Assembly: GCA_025667525.1 (NCBI GenBank)
Contig: CM046876.1
Coordinates: 528,652,538 to 528,716,537 of the forward strand
Direction of reading: 5' to 3'
From: Glebionis coronaria
Taxonomy: Eukaryota; Streptophyta; Magnoliopsida; Asterales; Asteraceae
Length of the DNA: 64,000 nucleotides
The translations under genes were made by a program, and so were the position numbers. A model generated the notes under the pieces. That model was not told the DNA's origin, did no database searches, and saw nothing but the letters and a program-made list of their open reading frames with translations. The number at the start of each line of letters is the position of its first letter. The first letter of the stretch is position 1. Shown one piece after another: positions 24,704-36,127 of the stretch.

Positions 24704-24717
24704 TGGTATCAAGAGCC
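24704..24717 (+). promoter_or_regulatory. Primer-binding site of the plus-strand Copia
   Basis: TGGTATCAAGAGCC begins two bases after the LTR. It resembles the initiator Met tRNA site TGGTATCAGAGCC but has one extra A. The same variant is used by the Copia at 62925. Confidence 0.75.
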
Positions 24718-24966
24718 ATGGGATGATTGTATTGTTTATGTGTTTGTGTTCTTGATTCATACGCCTATTTTGATCCATTTTTACACGAACCAATTTTTTT
24801 TTGTGTGTTTTTGATGGTTTTTTCTTGATACAAATCATCTACATAGTTGTGGTAGTGATTTGGTATTGTTACTTTGGCTAAAAACACAAAATTTTTGGGT
24901 GTTTTGATCATTTTTTGGCTTAAAATCATGAATTGGTTGAGTTTTGTCCGAGAAAAGTGGAGTTTA

Positions 24967-25262
24967 TTCCGATCAGGTCATCAGAAAAGGGTTTATAGGT
25001 ATTCCGATCAGTGTAATCGGAATAGGGTTTAGGGATTCCGATTTGGTGCATTACTATAAGGACATTCCGATTTGTTATTCCGATTAGGTATTCCGATAGT
25101 GTTTATTCCGATTTGGTATTCCGATTTTGGTACATTCTGATTTGTTATTCCGATTTTGGTACATTCCGATTTGGTATTCCGACAAGAGTATTCTGATAGG
25201 ACATTCCGATAGGCTTTTTCCGACAACTTTCCGATCTTTATTCCGATCAACATTCCGATAAT
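24967..25262 (+). repeat. ATTCCGAT motif array in the Copia leader
   Basis: About 18 copies of (A/T)TTCCGAT or one-base variants occur within 300 bp at irregular 12-25 bp spacing. Nearly all are in the same orientation; one inverted ATCGGAAT lies near 25015. It occupies the untranslated leader between primer-binding site and gag. The same motif array occurs in the LTRs of the unrelated Athila-like element. Confidence 0.8.
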
Positions 25263-25439
25263 CAAAAATTATTCCATAAAAAATTTCGAATCGTGTGTAA
25301 TTTTGACTTGGAATTTTTGGTTTATCGAGGACATATTTTAGGGGATTTTAACATTGTTTCTCGACTTCAACTCACAACAACAAACACATTTACTTTCCTT
25401 CATTGATCGATCAACGTTTGTAAATCTTAACTTATTGAA

Positions 25440-28400
25440 ATGGAGTACACATATCTTACGGATAAGTCCATCCTCTCGGGTACGGATAATCGTCCACCAA
25501 TGTTGGTGAAGACTATGTATGAGGAATGGGCTTCCCGAATGGAACTTTATATGTTGAACAAGGAGAATGGACATCTCATTTGGGCATCGGTGCTCAATGG
25601 ACCATTAGATTATGGTACAGTGACGGAATGTACAACTACTCGTCCTCGCACAACGGGTGAATTGACTGGAGATATGAAGATTCAAGACAAATGTGATAAG
25701 TATGCTACAAACATCATTCTCCAAGCCCTTCCTCCAGATGTCTACAAACTCGTCAGCAAACATAAAGTTGCCAAAGAGTTATGGGATAGAATTCGTGTTC
25801 TCATGCAAGGCACCTCGTTAACTAAACAAGAACGAGAGTGTAAGCTTTATGATACTTTTGATAAGTTTGCCTATGTGCCAGGGGAGACTCTCAATGACTA
25901 CTATCTGAGATTTACCCTATTGTTGAATGAGCTCAATATCTATGGCATGACAATTCCTACCTTTCAATTGAACACCAAGTATTTGAACACTCTTCCTTCA
26001 GAATGGAAAAAAACGTGACAGATGTTAAATTGGCTAAGGACTTGCATAACACCAATGTCGATCAACTTCAAGCTTTTCTTCAACAACACGAATGCCATGT
26101 GATCGAGGCTCGGTTGTCTACACCTCAAGTTCATGATCCACTTGCAATGTATGCTTCTCAACAAAACATGGCTTATAATTATCAACAACCATCATACTTG
26201 CAGCAACCACCACCACACACCTATCAGCAACCATCTTATCAACCACCAATGATGCCACAACAAGCATTTCAACAAAGTTTTCATCAACAATCTTTTCCAC
26301 AACAACCAACATATCAGACATCACCATCACAAGCGAACACTTCTCCAATTGGCTATACCCCTCAGCACGGATACTTTCCTATTTAAGCACAACCAGCACA
26401 AGCCTTCTACTCTAATGAACTTCCACCAATCCAAGCACCGGTCTTTACTCCAAATGATACGCCAGCTGATGTTCTAAACCATCTCACTGCATACTTGTCA
26501 AAACTTGTTGCAACTAGAGGATTTCCACCAACAAACAATCAGCTCCGCACCTCTTCAAATCCTCGATAACAAGCTACTGTTCAAGATGGTCAAGTAACAG
26601 TGCAACCTATTCAGGGAAGGCAAAATTCTTATGGACCTCCTACAAGGACTGTGAATGCTCAAGTTGTGAATTCACAAGCTAATGGAAATGGAAGTCCCAT
26701 TGGTCCTAAAAAGGTTGTGACTTGCTACAATTGCAGAGGGCAAGGTCATATGGCTAGGGAATGCACTCAGCCGAAAAGGAGGAAGGATGATGCATGGTTT
26801 CGTGAGAAGATGTATTTGGTCGATGCTCAGTCAAAGGGAAAGATTTTGGATTCAGAGGAGTTATCATTTCTTGCAGACCCAGGGGCAACAAATACTGAAG
26901 GCATTGCAGTCGTTTCCACTTCTAATGCAGCTTATCAAGCAGATGATCTTGACGCATATGATTCGGATTGTGATGACATTCACTCTGCCCAAGCTGCTCT
27001 CGTTGCTAATCTCTCTCACTACGGTTCTGATTTTGTCAGTGAGGTACCAACCACATCTAATAATATTGATGATAACCAACATCAAGTTGGGCATGAAAAT
27101 GACAACCTCGAACTGCATTCGGGAACTAGTAACTCAAATGATGTGGTACCCAATCCTACACATTTGAGTGAACCTCAACCAAATGCTACGACGGGTATGG
27201 AATCTTATGCTCAACATGATTTAGTCATGGTACCTAAACATATTATTGATCAAATGCATATGGCCCTCAGACAATCCGTAGATACCAATTCCACCCCAAC
27301 TACTGAGCTTGCGTTGCATAAAGAAAATGTCAAAACTTTTGAAATGGTCCCTCAAGCAGAGAAAATAACATGTTCTGAATTTGACCAATTTCGTTTTGAA
27401 AAGATTGAACACTTGAAAGAAATAGAATCATTAAAAGCTAATCATTCCAATGAATTAAAAGCAAAAGAGTCGGTTGTCAATGATTTTCAGAAACTTAAAA
27501 TGGATTTCGAAACTCTCGAGTCTAAAAAGGTTGAATCAGAAATTAATGCTACCAAACTTCTTAAATTCAAGGAACAACAGCTTTTAAAACAATACGCTTC
27601 CACAGAAAAGGTTCATCTTTTAACTAAATCATTTAAAGAACTCGAACTTAAACGTCTTCAAGATTTACCACCTAATCCCGGTTATGCAAAACAAGCTCAG
27701 GAATATATTCCGTGTCTTTATGATATGACCCTAATTGGCAAATCGAAAGAAGCACCTTTTGTTCGTAGTTCTGAGGAGACACAGTCACTTGCAGATGAAA
27801 CTCATTCTAAAATCCTTTCAAAATTCCATACAATTGATTATGATCAATATAACAAAGATCAATTGTCTAAAAAGACCCGCATTCGCTTACAAAAGAAATT
27901 AGCTGAATTGACAGTTCTTGTGCCCCAAAGTTTGTCAAATGAAAACCCTCCTAGTACGTCTCTTACACTTGTAAAAACGGATTTAACGAAGTTAATTCCA
28001 CCGGTAAGTAAGGCGTCCGTTAACTTAAATGCGGTACACCAACACTTAGCCGATTTTGACAAGGTCATTTTGGAACGTACGACGGCTTCGGCCATAACAA
28101 AAGGTGAATGGAACTTTGAGCACACTAGAGTTGCGTTTCGAGATGAAATTGTTCCGTTTGTAAAGAATGTTAAGGCTTGTCTTAGTAATCTTGATCAAGA
28201 TTTGCTTTTGGAAATAGAAGAAGTTAGACGTGTTTTTAATGAAATGAATGATGCTTACGAAAACAATTTACTTGAAGTAGAACGGGTTTCACGCCAAAAT
28301 GATCAGCTTCTGAAGCAAGTGACTTCTCATGATATAGTCTCCGTCTGTGTGAATAACAGTGTTGATAATGATTCTATTGTGCATAATGTTGAATCTGTGG

Positions 28401-29944
28401 ATAATGTAGTAGATAGTACTTGTCACGAATCTGACGCTGAATTTTTAAAGCTTCAAGATTCATATTCTTCGCTTTCAAAACGTTTTGATGAGATTCAAAC
28501 ACATTGTATTTCGCTTGAATGCAAGCAACAATTTATTCAAGAAATCTTTGAAACGTCATTCGAAGGTGTTAATAGCGATGATGCAAACTTTGAAAAGAAT
28601 TTTCGATTGAATTTACAATCAAAACAGCGTCAGCCAAGTGACAAAGTTGCTAAATCTTTGCCGATAGAAATAGAGAAATCTAAGGAGCTTAACTGTGTGA
28701 ACGTACTTGAGGTCGCTGAGAATTTTAAACTTGATTTAGATAATCGAGTTTCCAAGATTTTGTCCAAAGTTGATAACTTAAAACAGAAAAATACACGACT
28801 CTTCGATTCAGTAAAGCCCGCATGTGTTGATACCACTGCACAGAATCAATCATTGATTGAACAATTTAATCGAAAGTCGGTGGAAATATCTGATTTGAGG
28901 GAACAAATTTGTGATAAGAATCTGGTCTTGGCTGAGTTAAAGGAAACACTTCGTACTCTAAAAGGTAAGAATGTTGTGGATAACGCAGCCACTATCTCAG
29001 CATCGTCCTCTAGTGCAATCAAAAGGAACCTTATAGCCGTCACACCATTTAATAAGGGCCCTAGGACTAAACCATCTTAAACTTTGGTCACTAAAGATAA
29101 GGCGGAATCAAAACCAGCTTCTAATATTCCCGTGTTGCCTTCTACAGGAGTAAGCACCACTACTAAGACTCAAAGATCTAAGCTTAAAAGAAACAAGAAG
29201 AAAGATAGGATCTTGCCCCCATCTAGTAGTCAAGTGAAGAAGAAAGTAGAAGCCCATCCTAGGAATCTTATTTCTATTTTGAATAAAAAGAACCATGTAG
29301 CTAAACCTAAAGGCTATGCGGTTGTGCAGCGTTCTAAGCCTAGTGTGAATTCTAATTTGAAATGTTGGAATTGCAATGAATGTATGTTTTCTAGTCGTCA
29401 TGATTCTTGCCTTATTGACCATGTGAATGAGATGTATGCCCGGAAAAATAGATTAGAATGGAAACCGACTAGGAAAGTGTTAACCCAAGTTGGTTGGATG
29501 TGGCTCCCCACTGGTAGAACTTTCACTATAGTAGGAAATACGTGCCCTTTGACTAGGATCACTCCCTCTAAAGCGAAGAAAGCGTTCCCTTTAACTAGGA
29601 GTACCAAGGCTACCAAAACACAAGCGTGTCCTTTAACTAGGAACACTGACACTACTGTAGGAACCAAGTTCCCTTTAAATAGGTCTACTCCCACTGTAGT
29701 GCCTGCGAATAATCCAAAACCTAAGAAAGTTGGAACAGTAAAACCTGTTAGTGCTAAGACTCACATTAGAAAATGCAGGAAATCTAAGGGTCACAAAAAT
29801 GTTAGCAATTCTGATAATATTTTATCTGTATCTGCTAACACTCCGGAACCAATAGTTTCCAATGCATTGTCTACTGTTGTTATTGAAAACAGGTGGTCCA
29901 AATTGTTCTCTGGTACTTGGACTCTGGTTGCTCCAAGCATATGA
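25440..29944 (+). pseudogene. Plus-strand Copia gag and coiled-coil linker region, broken
   Basis: It starts MEYTYLTDKSILSG. A UBN2-type gag domain includes YEEWASRMELYM, LQALPPDVYKLV and YLRFTLLLNELNIYGM. A frame change sits at the A-run near 26006-26012, and in-frame stops lie at 26384-26386, 26567-26569 and 29078-29080. A CCHC knuckle (CYNCRGQGHMAREC, about 26730-26770) follows a Gln-rich segment. A long coiled-coil-like region (about 27300-29000) and a basic linker with CWNCNE and repeated PLTRST-like units (29360-29700) lead to the protease. Gag forms the virus-like particle and binds genomic RNA. The long coiled-coil linker between nucleocapsid and protease is unusually large for Copia but occurs in both Copia elements here. 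Confidence 0.85.
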
Positions 29945-32900
29945 CCGGAGATCGCTCTCAGCTCAGAAATTTCGTCAGCAAGTTTCTTGGTACGGTTCGA
30001 TTTGGAAATGATCATATTGCAAAGATAATGGGTTATGGTGAATATCATATTGGTAATGTTATTATTTCAAGAGTGTATTATGTGGAAGGTCTCGGTCACA
30101 ACTTATTTTATGTGGGACAATTTTGTGATGCAAACCTAGAAGTTGCTTTTCGAGAGCATACATGCTTCATTCGTAATTTGGAAGGGGTTGATTTATTGAA
30201 AGGTATTCGAGGGAATAATTTGTATACTTTGTCTCTACAAGATATGATGGCCGCTTCTCCCGTATGTCTTCTCTCCAAAGCATCGAAGACTAAGTCATGG
30301 TTATGGCATCGACGGTTATCTCATCTTAACTTTGACGCTATTAATCACTTGGCGAAAAACGAACTTGTTCGTGGTCTTCCTAAACTTTCATTTCACAAGG
30401 ATCATTTGTGTTCCGCGTGTACAATGGGGAAAAGCACTAAGAAATCATACAAACCCAAGACTGAAGACACCAACCAAGAGAAACTTTATTTGTTGCATAT
30501 GGATCTTTATGGGCCAATGCGTGTTGAAAGTCTTAGTGGAAAAAAGTACATCCTCGTAATTGTCGATGATTACTCTCGGTTTACATGGGTGAAATTTCTT
30601 ACAACAAAAAATGAGGCACCTAAATTCATCATCGGATTTCTCAAGATGATTCACGTGCGTCTCAACACTAATGTCTGACGCATTCGTACAGATAATGGAA
30701 CGGAATTTGTGAATCAAATCTTGCGTGATTATTATGAAGAAGTTGGCATATCTCATGAAACATCCGTTGCACGCACTCCACAACAAAACGATGTCATTGA
30801 AAGGCGAAATCGCACATTTATGGAAGCTGCTCGAACGATGTTAATTTACGTAAAGGCTCCATTGTTTTTATGGGCAGAACCAGTATCTACAGCAGTGTAC
30901 ACCCAAAACCGGTCACTAATTAGTAAACGCCATGGTAAAACACCTTATGAGCTTCTCCATGGTAAAGTACCAGATTTATCATATCTTCATGTATTTGGTT
31001 CTCTTTGCTATCCAAATAATGATGGTGACAATTTGGGAAAACTTCAACCAAAGGCTGATATTGGTATTTTCATTGGTTATGCACCCGCAAAGAAGGCATA
31101 CCGAATCTATAATCGTAAGTCTCGTAAGATCCTCGAGACTATGAATGTTGATTTTGATGAGCTGACAGCAATGGCTTCTGAGCAAAGCAGCTCTGAACCC
31201 GCACTTCAAAAAATGGGACCCAGTAACATTAGTTATGGTCTTGTCCCAAACAACCTTACTTCATCATCATTTACACCACCTTCTAGGGCTGAATGGGATA
31301 CGTTGTTTCAACCGTTCTTTGATGAATTCTTTACTCCTCCAAGTATTGATGCTCCAGAACCTGAGATAATAGCTCCGGTAACTGAAGTTGTCGCTCCAGC
31401 AACCGAAGCACAATCTGATACGTCTGCACCTACAATTGGTCAAGATATATCTTCAACAAGTAATTCTCAAGCAACACCCGAACTAACTACCCATGTCATG
31501 CCTATTGATGATGAAGAGGATGATGATGATCACGATTTGGAACTCACTCAAATGCGTGAACTTCCATTCTTTGGTGTACCAATTCACGACCCTAATCAAG
31601 CCGGGTCGTCCACCTCAGAGGAAGCTCCTTCTACGGTCTACTCCAATCCACGGATTCGTGAACATGACAACAAGTGGACAAAGGATCATCCTATAGATTC
31701 TATTATTGGTGACCCTAATCGTCCAGTATCCACACGAAGTCAGCTACAAGAAAATGCAATGTTTTGTCATTTTGATGCTTTTCTCAATGAAGTTAAACCT
31801 AAGACATGGCAACAAGCTTTTACTCAATCCTGTTGGATAGAAGCTATGCAAGAAGAACTTAACGAATTCATACGTCTTGAAGTTTGGGAACTTGTCCCAT
31901 GCCCGGATCAAGTGCAGTTACTCACTTTGAAATGGGTTTACAAGGTGAAACTCGACGAGTTAGGCGGAATATTGAAGAACAAAGCTAGACTAGTAGCTCG
32001 TGTATACAAGCAATTATTGGGCATCGACTTTATGGAATCCTTTGCGCCTGTTGCCCGTTTGGAAGCTATTAGACTATTCCTCGCTTATGCAGCCCATATG
32101 AATATTATCGTCTATCAGATGGATGTGAAGACGGCATTTCTCAATGGTGAAATCAAGGAAGAGGTCTATGTTCAACAGTCGGATGGTTTTGTGAATCCTA
32201 AATATCCTAATCATGTGTACAAGCTTAAGAAGGCTCTCTATGGGTTGAAGCAAGCTCCACGCGCATGGTATGATCTTTTATCACAATTCCTCATTACGCA
32301 AGGCTTCGCTAAAGGCAAGGTGGATCCCACGCTGTTCATTCAGAAACGAGGTAAAGATATGATTATGGTACAAATGTATGTTGATGATATTATATTTGCA
32401 GCCTCGACCCAAACCTTATCGGATGAGTTTGGGACACTCATGTCTTCCAAGTTTAAGATGTCAATGATGGGCAAGGTATCATTCTTCTTAGGTCTTCAGA
32501 TATCTTAGAGTCCCAGAGGCATCTTTATCAATCAATCCAAGTATGCCCTTGAATCGCTAAAGAAATATAAGATGGAATCTTTCGACCCTGTGGATACTCC
32601 AATGGTGGAAAAATCTAAGCTTGATGCAGATCCACATGGAGTTGCCGTTGATCCGACACTTTATCGTGGAATGATCGGTACTCTTCTGTATATCACAGTC
32701 AGTCGACCTGATCTTCAGTTTGCTATATGTATGTGTGCTAGGTATCAAACTAGGCCTACTGAGTTACACTTAGCTACTGTTAAAAGGATCTTTCGATATC
32801 TTAAAGGAACCATTAATCAGGGACTTTGGTATTTGAAGGACTCTTCTATTGCACTAATGGCATATGCAGATGCGGATCACGCGGGTTGTCAAGATACAAG

Positions 32901-33360
32901 GCGTAGCACGAGTGGAACATTGCAACTACTAGGAGATCGATTAATCAGTTGGGCATCGAAAAGGCAGAAAAGCGCTGCAATTTCAAGTACGGAAGCAGAA
33001 TACATAGCTATGTCCGGTTGCTGTGCTCAAATTCTTTGGATGAGATCGCAATTAACCGACTATGGTCTAGGTTTCAACAAAATTCCGATGTACTGCGACA
33101 ACAAGAGTGCAATTGCTTTATGCTGCAACAACGTTCAATTCTCCCGGTCGAAGCACATTGACATTCGCTACCACTTCATCAAGGAGCAAGTGGAAAATGG
33201 AGTAATAGAGCTTTACTTTGTCCGATCTGAGTATCAATTGGCGGATATTTTCACGAAGGCTTTAGATCACGCTCGAATTGAATTTTTGGCCGACAAGCTA
33301 GGAATGAGAACCTTCTTGCCTGAGACTCTTAAGGAACTAGCAGATGAAGCGAAAGAATAG
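29893..33360 (+). pseudogene. Plus-strand Copia protease-integrase-RT-RNase H, broken
   Basis: This frame is shifted by -1 relative to the preceding gag-linker frame and overlaps it by about 50 bases. Protease motif WYLDSGCSKHMTG lies near 29912, then a GAG-pre-integrase finger (HRRLSHLNFD, CSACTMGKS). The integrase triad is D in LLHMDLYGPM, D in [10 protein letters not shown] and E in VIERRNRTF. The RT has [24 protein letters not shown] and MYVDDIIFA (about 32374-32400). RNase H has [18 protein letters not shown]. Stops at 30676-30678 (in integrase) and 32506-32508 (in RT) are the only breaks in this frame, and the natural end is at 33358-33360. At 32508 the outermost Copia keeps a Gln codon. 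Close to intact but non-functional. Confidence 0.9.
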
Positions 33361-34074
33361 TGGTGGTAAACTATTCTCCGTATCCTTTGTGATCATTTGT
33401 ATATATTGTTTATATTTTTATCCACAAAAGCAAAATATAAAAATATAAAACCATATAAAAACCATAAAAATTAAAAAATTCATAAAAATCCAAAAATATT
33501 TTTACTTTATTTTTCAAAGGCGTGTATTTTGGTACGATAATATTTACGGCCTTAGAAATGTCGATTAATATTGACACGGCGCCATAAATAGAGTTCGTAC
33601 AAAAGTTGTAAATATTTCATAAAACATGCCTAAATGGCTTGTAGTTATTTCTGACTGCAACCCGGTTTTCACATTAAAGTCAAGTATTTCTTATGAAAGC
33701 TTTGGATCATAACGGGAATTTTTTTTCTCGGGCAAGGTTTACTTTAAAACCTTGTAAGGGATCAAGTTTACTTTATAACTTGGTCTAACACAAATCTATG
33801 TACGCCTTAGTGCATTTATTTGTTAAAACAAGAGAAGTCTTGTTTTTATGAAGCAATCATCTCTACAACCATAGCAATCTACAATTGGTATCTACATACT
33901 CGACGATGCGACTACTCAAACGACGACTACAGTTCTTTCAATAGAATACGGGTCAACAATTGAGGGGGAGAAATTGTCAAGCATTCAGAATCTTCGATGC
34001 CGAACGTGCCAAGCTCACTAACTGGTGTCAAGACAACCATACCAATCGCACATGTGGTGTCAAGAGATGACTTC
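33361..34074 (+). other. 3' non-coding region of the plus-strand Copia, first part
   Basis: Non-coding sequence after the RNase H stop. A polypurine-like TTGAGGGGGAGAAATTG occurs at about 33959-33975, far upstream of the real 3' LTR. The segment ends in ACTTC (34070-34074), the left target duplication of the Athila-like insertion. Confidence 0.7.
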
Positions 34075-35879
34075 TGATATGTGTGAAAACACACATCTTT
34101 TCTACCACTTAATTGCAATAATAACCGGACCAAAACGTGTATTTTATGTCTTTTATGTCGGAATTATGCGTGGTTTGTGTTTTTGTTGTGATTTAGGACG
34201 ATAAGGTGAAAAGTGGAGAAAACACGGGAATTCACGGGCATTTACGGATTTTTATTGAAGAAAAAGATGAAAAGACGAAGTCAAGAAATCAAGAGTGCAA
34301 AAAGAACGGAAGTCCAAGACCAATTCTGAAGATTTATCGAGGAAAAAGTCAAAAGACGGAAGTTACTTAAAGCCGAGGAACTCAAGTCTTATTTATCAAA
34401 GAATTAAAAGTCGAGTCCAAAGAAATCCCGAGCCAAAAGTCGCTAAAGTCCAAGATTAAAGAAGATTTGAAGGCTTAAGGACTAATGGCGCAATTAACAA
34501 AAAGATTAAAGAAGAGGAGGGACCTAAGCATGCAATTAAGGAAGAAAGGAAGGAGGGGAGGAAGCTTCCTCTAACCTCCTCCCTAATCCCCTATATATAG
34601 TCATTAGCTAATTACTTTTCATTTTGTTGGCTAGATTGACAAACTAGTTCTTCCACCTTTATTTTATGCACCTTTAATTACTTGTCATTTAAATACATGT
34701 TTTGCACCTTTAATTACCTTTAATTTCAAGTAAGTGTTTCTTTAATTACTCGCACCTTTACTTTATCTTGTTAATCTTCTTCTACCTTTCTTTAATCTTT
34801 GATTTATATGCTTTTTAACTTGCTTATTTGTTTAAAGATTTCATTTTTAAGCTTTTGATTGTTTTAAATCATTTATTTTCATAGCTTATTTGATTTATTT
34901 TCAAGTTTATATAGTTTTTACAAAAGTTATTTTTATATAAAAAGTTGTTTTTATTAAAGTTTATTAATTTCGTGTCTTAAAAGTTTCTAAATTTCAGTTT
35001 CGTAGCTTATTTTTACACGTTTTTACCTTAGGATTTAGTCTTGTGCTTATTAGAATCTTAGCTTATTAGATTAGCTTATTTTGTGTACTTTTCCCTGTTT
35101 TCCGATCGTGACAATCGGAAAAGGGAATTACATTCCGATCGGTGTGATCGGATTAGGGTTTAGACATTCCGATTGGGGAGTGTTTCTTGGTATTCCGATC
35201 AGAACAAAGTAGTGGTATTCCGATCAGGTAAGTGTGACAGCATTCCGATTGGGGGACTAGTACTCATTCCGATTGAGGTGTCATTTTGGGTATTCCGATC
35301 GTGGGTAAGGTGACAGCTATTCCGATCACGGGTTCCGAACGACATTCCGACCAGGTCCACTCCAACATTCCGATCAGGTAGGTTTCCTTCATTCCGATCT
35401 GAAGAGAGTTTGTGGTATTCCGATTGGGACTAGTGACAGCAATTCCGATTGGTATTCCGACGCAATATTCCGATCAGGTCAGGGTAAGGCTGATCGGAAT
35501 ACATTCCGATTGGGAGGATTTTCTTCATGCTTTGTCTTGTTTAATTTTTACGTTATCATTGTTATACTTTTCTAACTTTAATTTCCGTCACGCTTTTATT
35601 TTTAGTCATTTAATTAAATTTACTTTCCGTCACGTTTTTAAATCTCGCACCTTTCTTTTAATTAGACTTAGATTTAATTTCACGCTCTTTTAATACTTGC
35701 CCTTTACTTTAACGACATTTACTTTTAAGTCTTGCACATTTAAATTAAAAACCAACCAAAAATATTCTTTTTCACCAAAATAAAACTGAGTCACATAGAG
35801 AACCTAGATCAATTCGCTTAGACACACATCAACGAACTAAATCTTAATTTTTATACGGGGTGTCAAAAGCCCTGTATCA
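34075..35879 (+). repeat. 5' LTR of the Athila-like element
   Basis: It starts TGATATGTGTGAAAACACACATC, itself a short inverted repeat, and ends CCCTGTATCA. It carries a CCTATATATAG promoter-like tract near 34590-34600 and the ATTCCGAT array at 35097-35514. Confidence 0.92.
35097..35514 (+). repeat. ATTCCGAT motif array in the 5' LTR
   Basis: About 18 direct copies of ATTCCGAT(C/T) or close variants and three inverted copies (for example ATCGGAATA near 35494) lie in 420 bp at irregular spacing. They sit downstream of the putative TATA region, hence in R/U5. The array is kept almost unchanged in the 3' LTR. Confidence 0.85.
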
Positions 35880-35881
35880 AA

Positions 35882-35896
35882 TGGCGCCGCTGCCGG
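35882..35896 (+). promoter_or_regulatory. Primer-binding site, tRNA-Asp type
   Basis: TGGCGCCGCTGCCGG begins two bases after the LTR. It matches the TGGCGCCGTTGCCGG site complementary to tRNA-Asp used by Athila-type elements, with one mismatch. Confidence 0.75.
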
Positions 35897-36127
35897 CTCT
35901 TTTCGTAAAGATTAACGGTTTTCTGTGAGAGACGCGTTGCTTTTTGGGATCCGTTCACTTGTGACCGTTATTTTTCTTGCATATAAAAAATTCAAAAAAC
36001 CATAAAAATTAGAAATAGATAAAAATCCACAAAAACTAAAAATTTCAAAAATCCAAAAAGATTTTATCTTTCTTGTGTATATATTGCCTTTGTGTTTGGT
36101 TTTGTTTTCTTTTGCATTTTCAGGTGT

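Noticed and set aside
29893..29944. Programmed frameshift between gag and protease in Copia
   Set aside because: Both Copia elements have a frame overlap just before the protease, but one is -1 and the other +1, and no slippery heptamer is evident, so independent indels are more likely.
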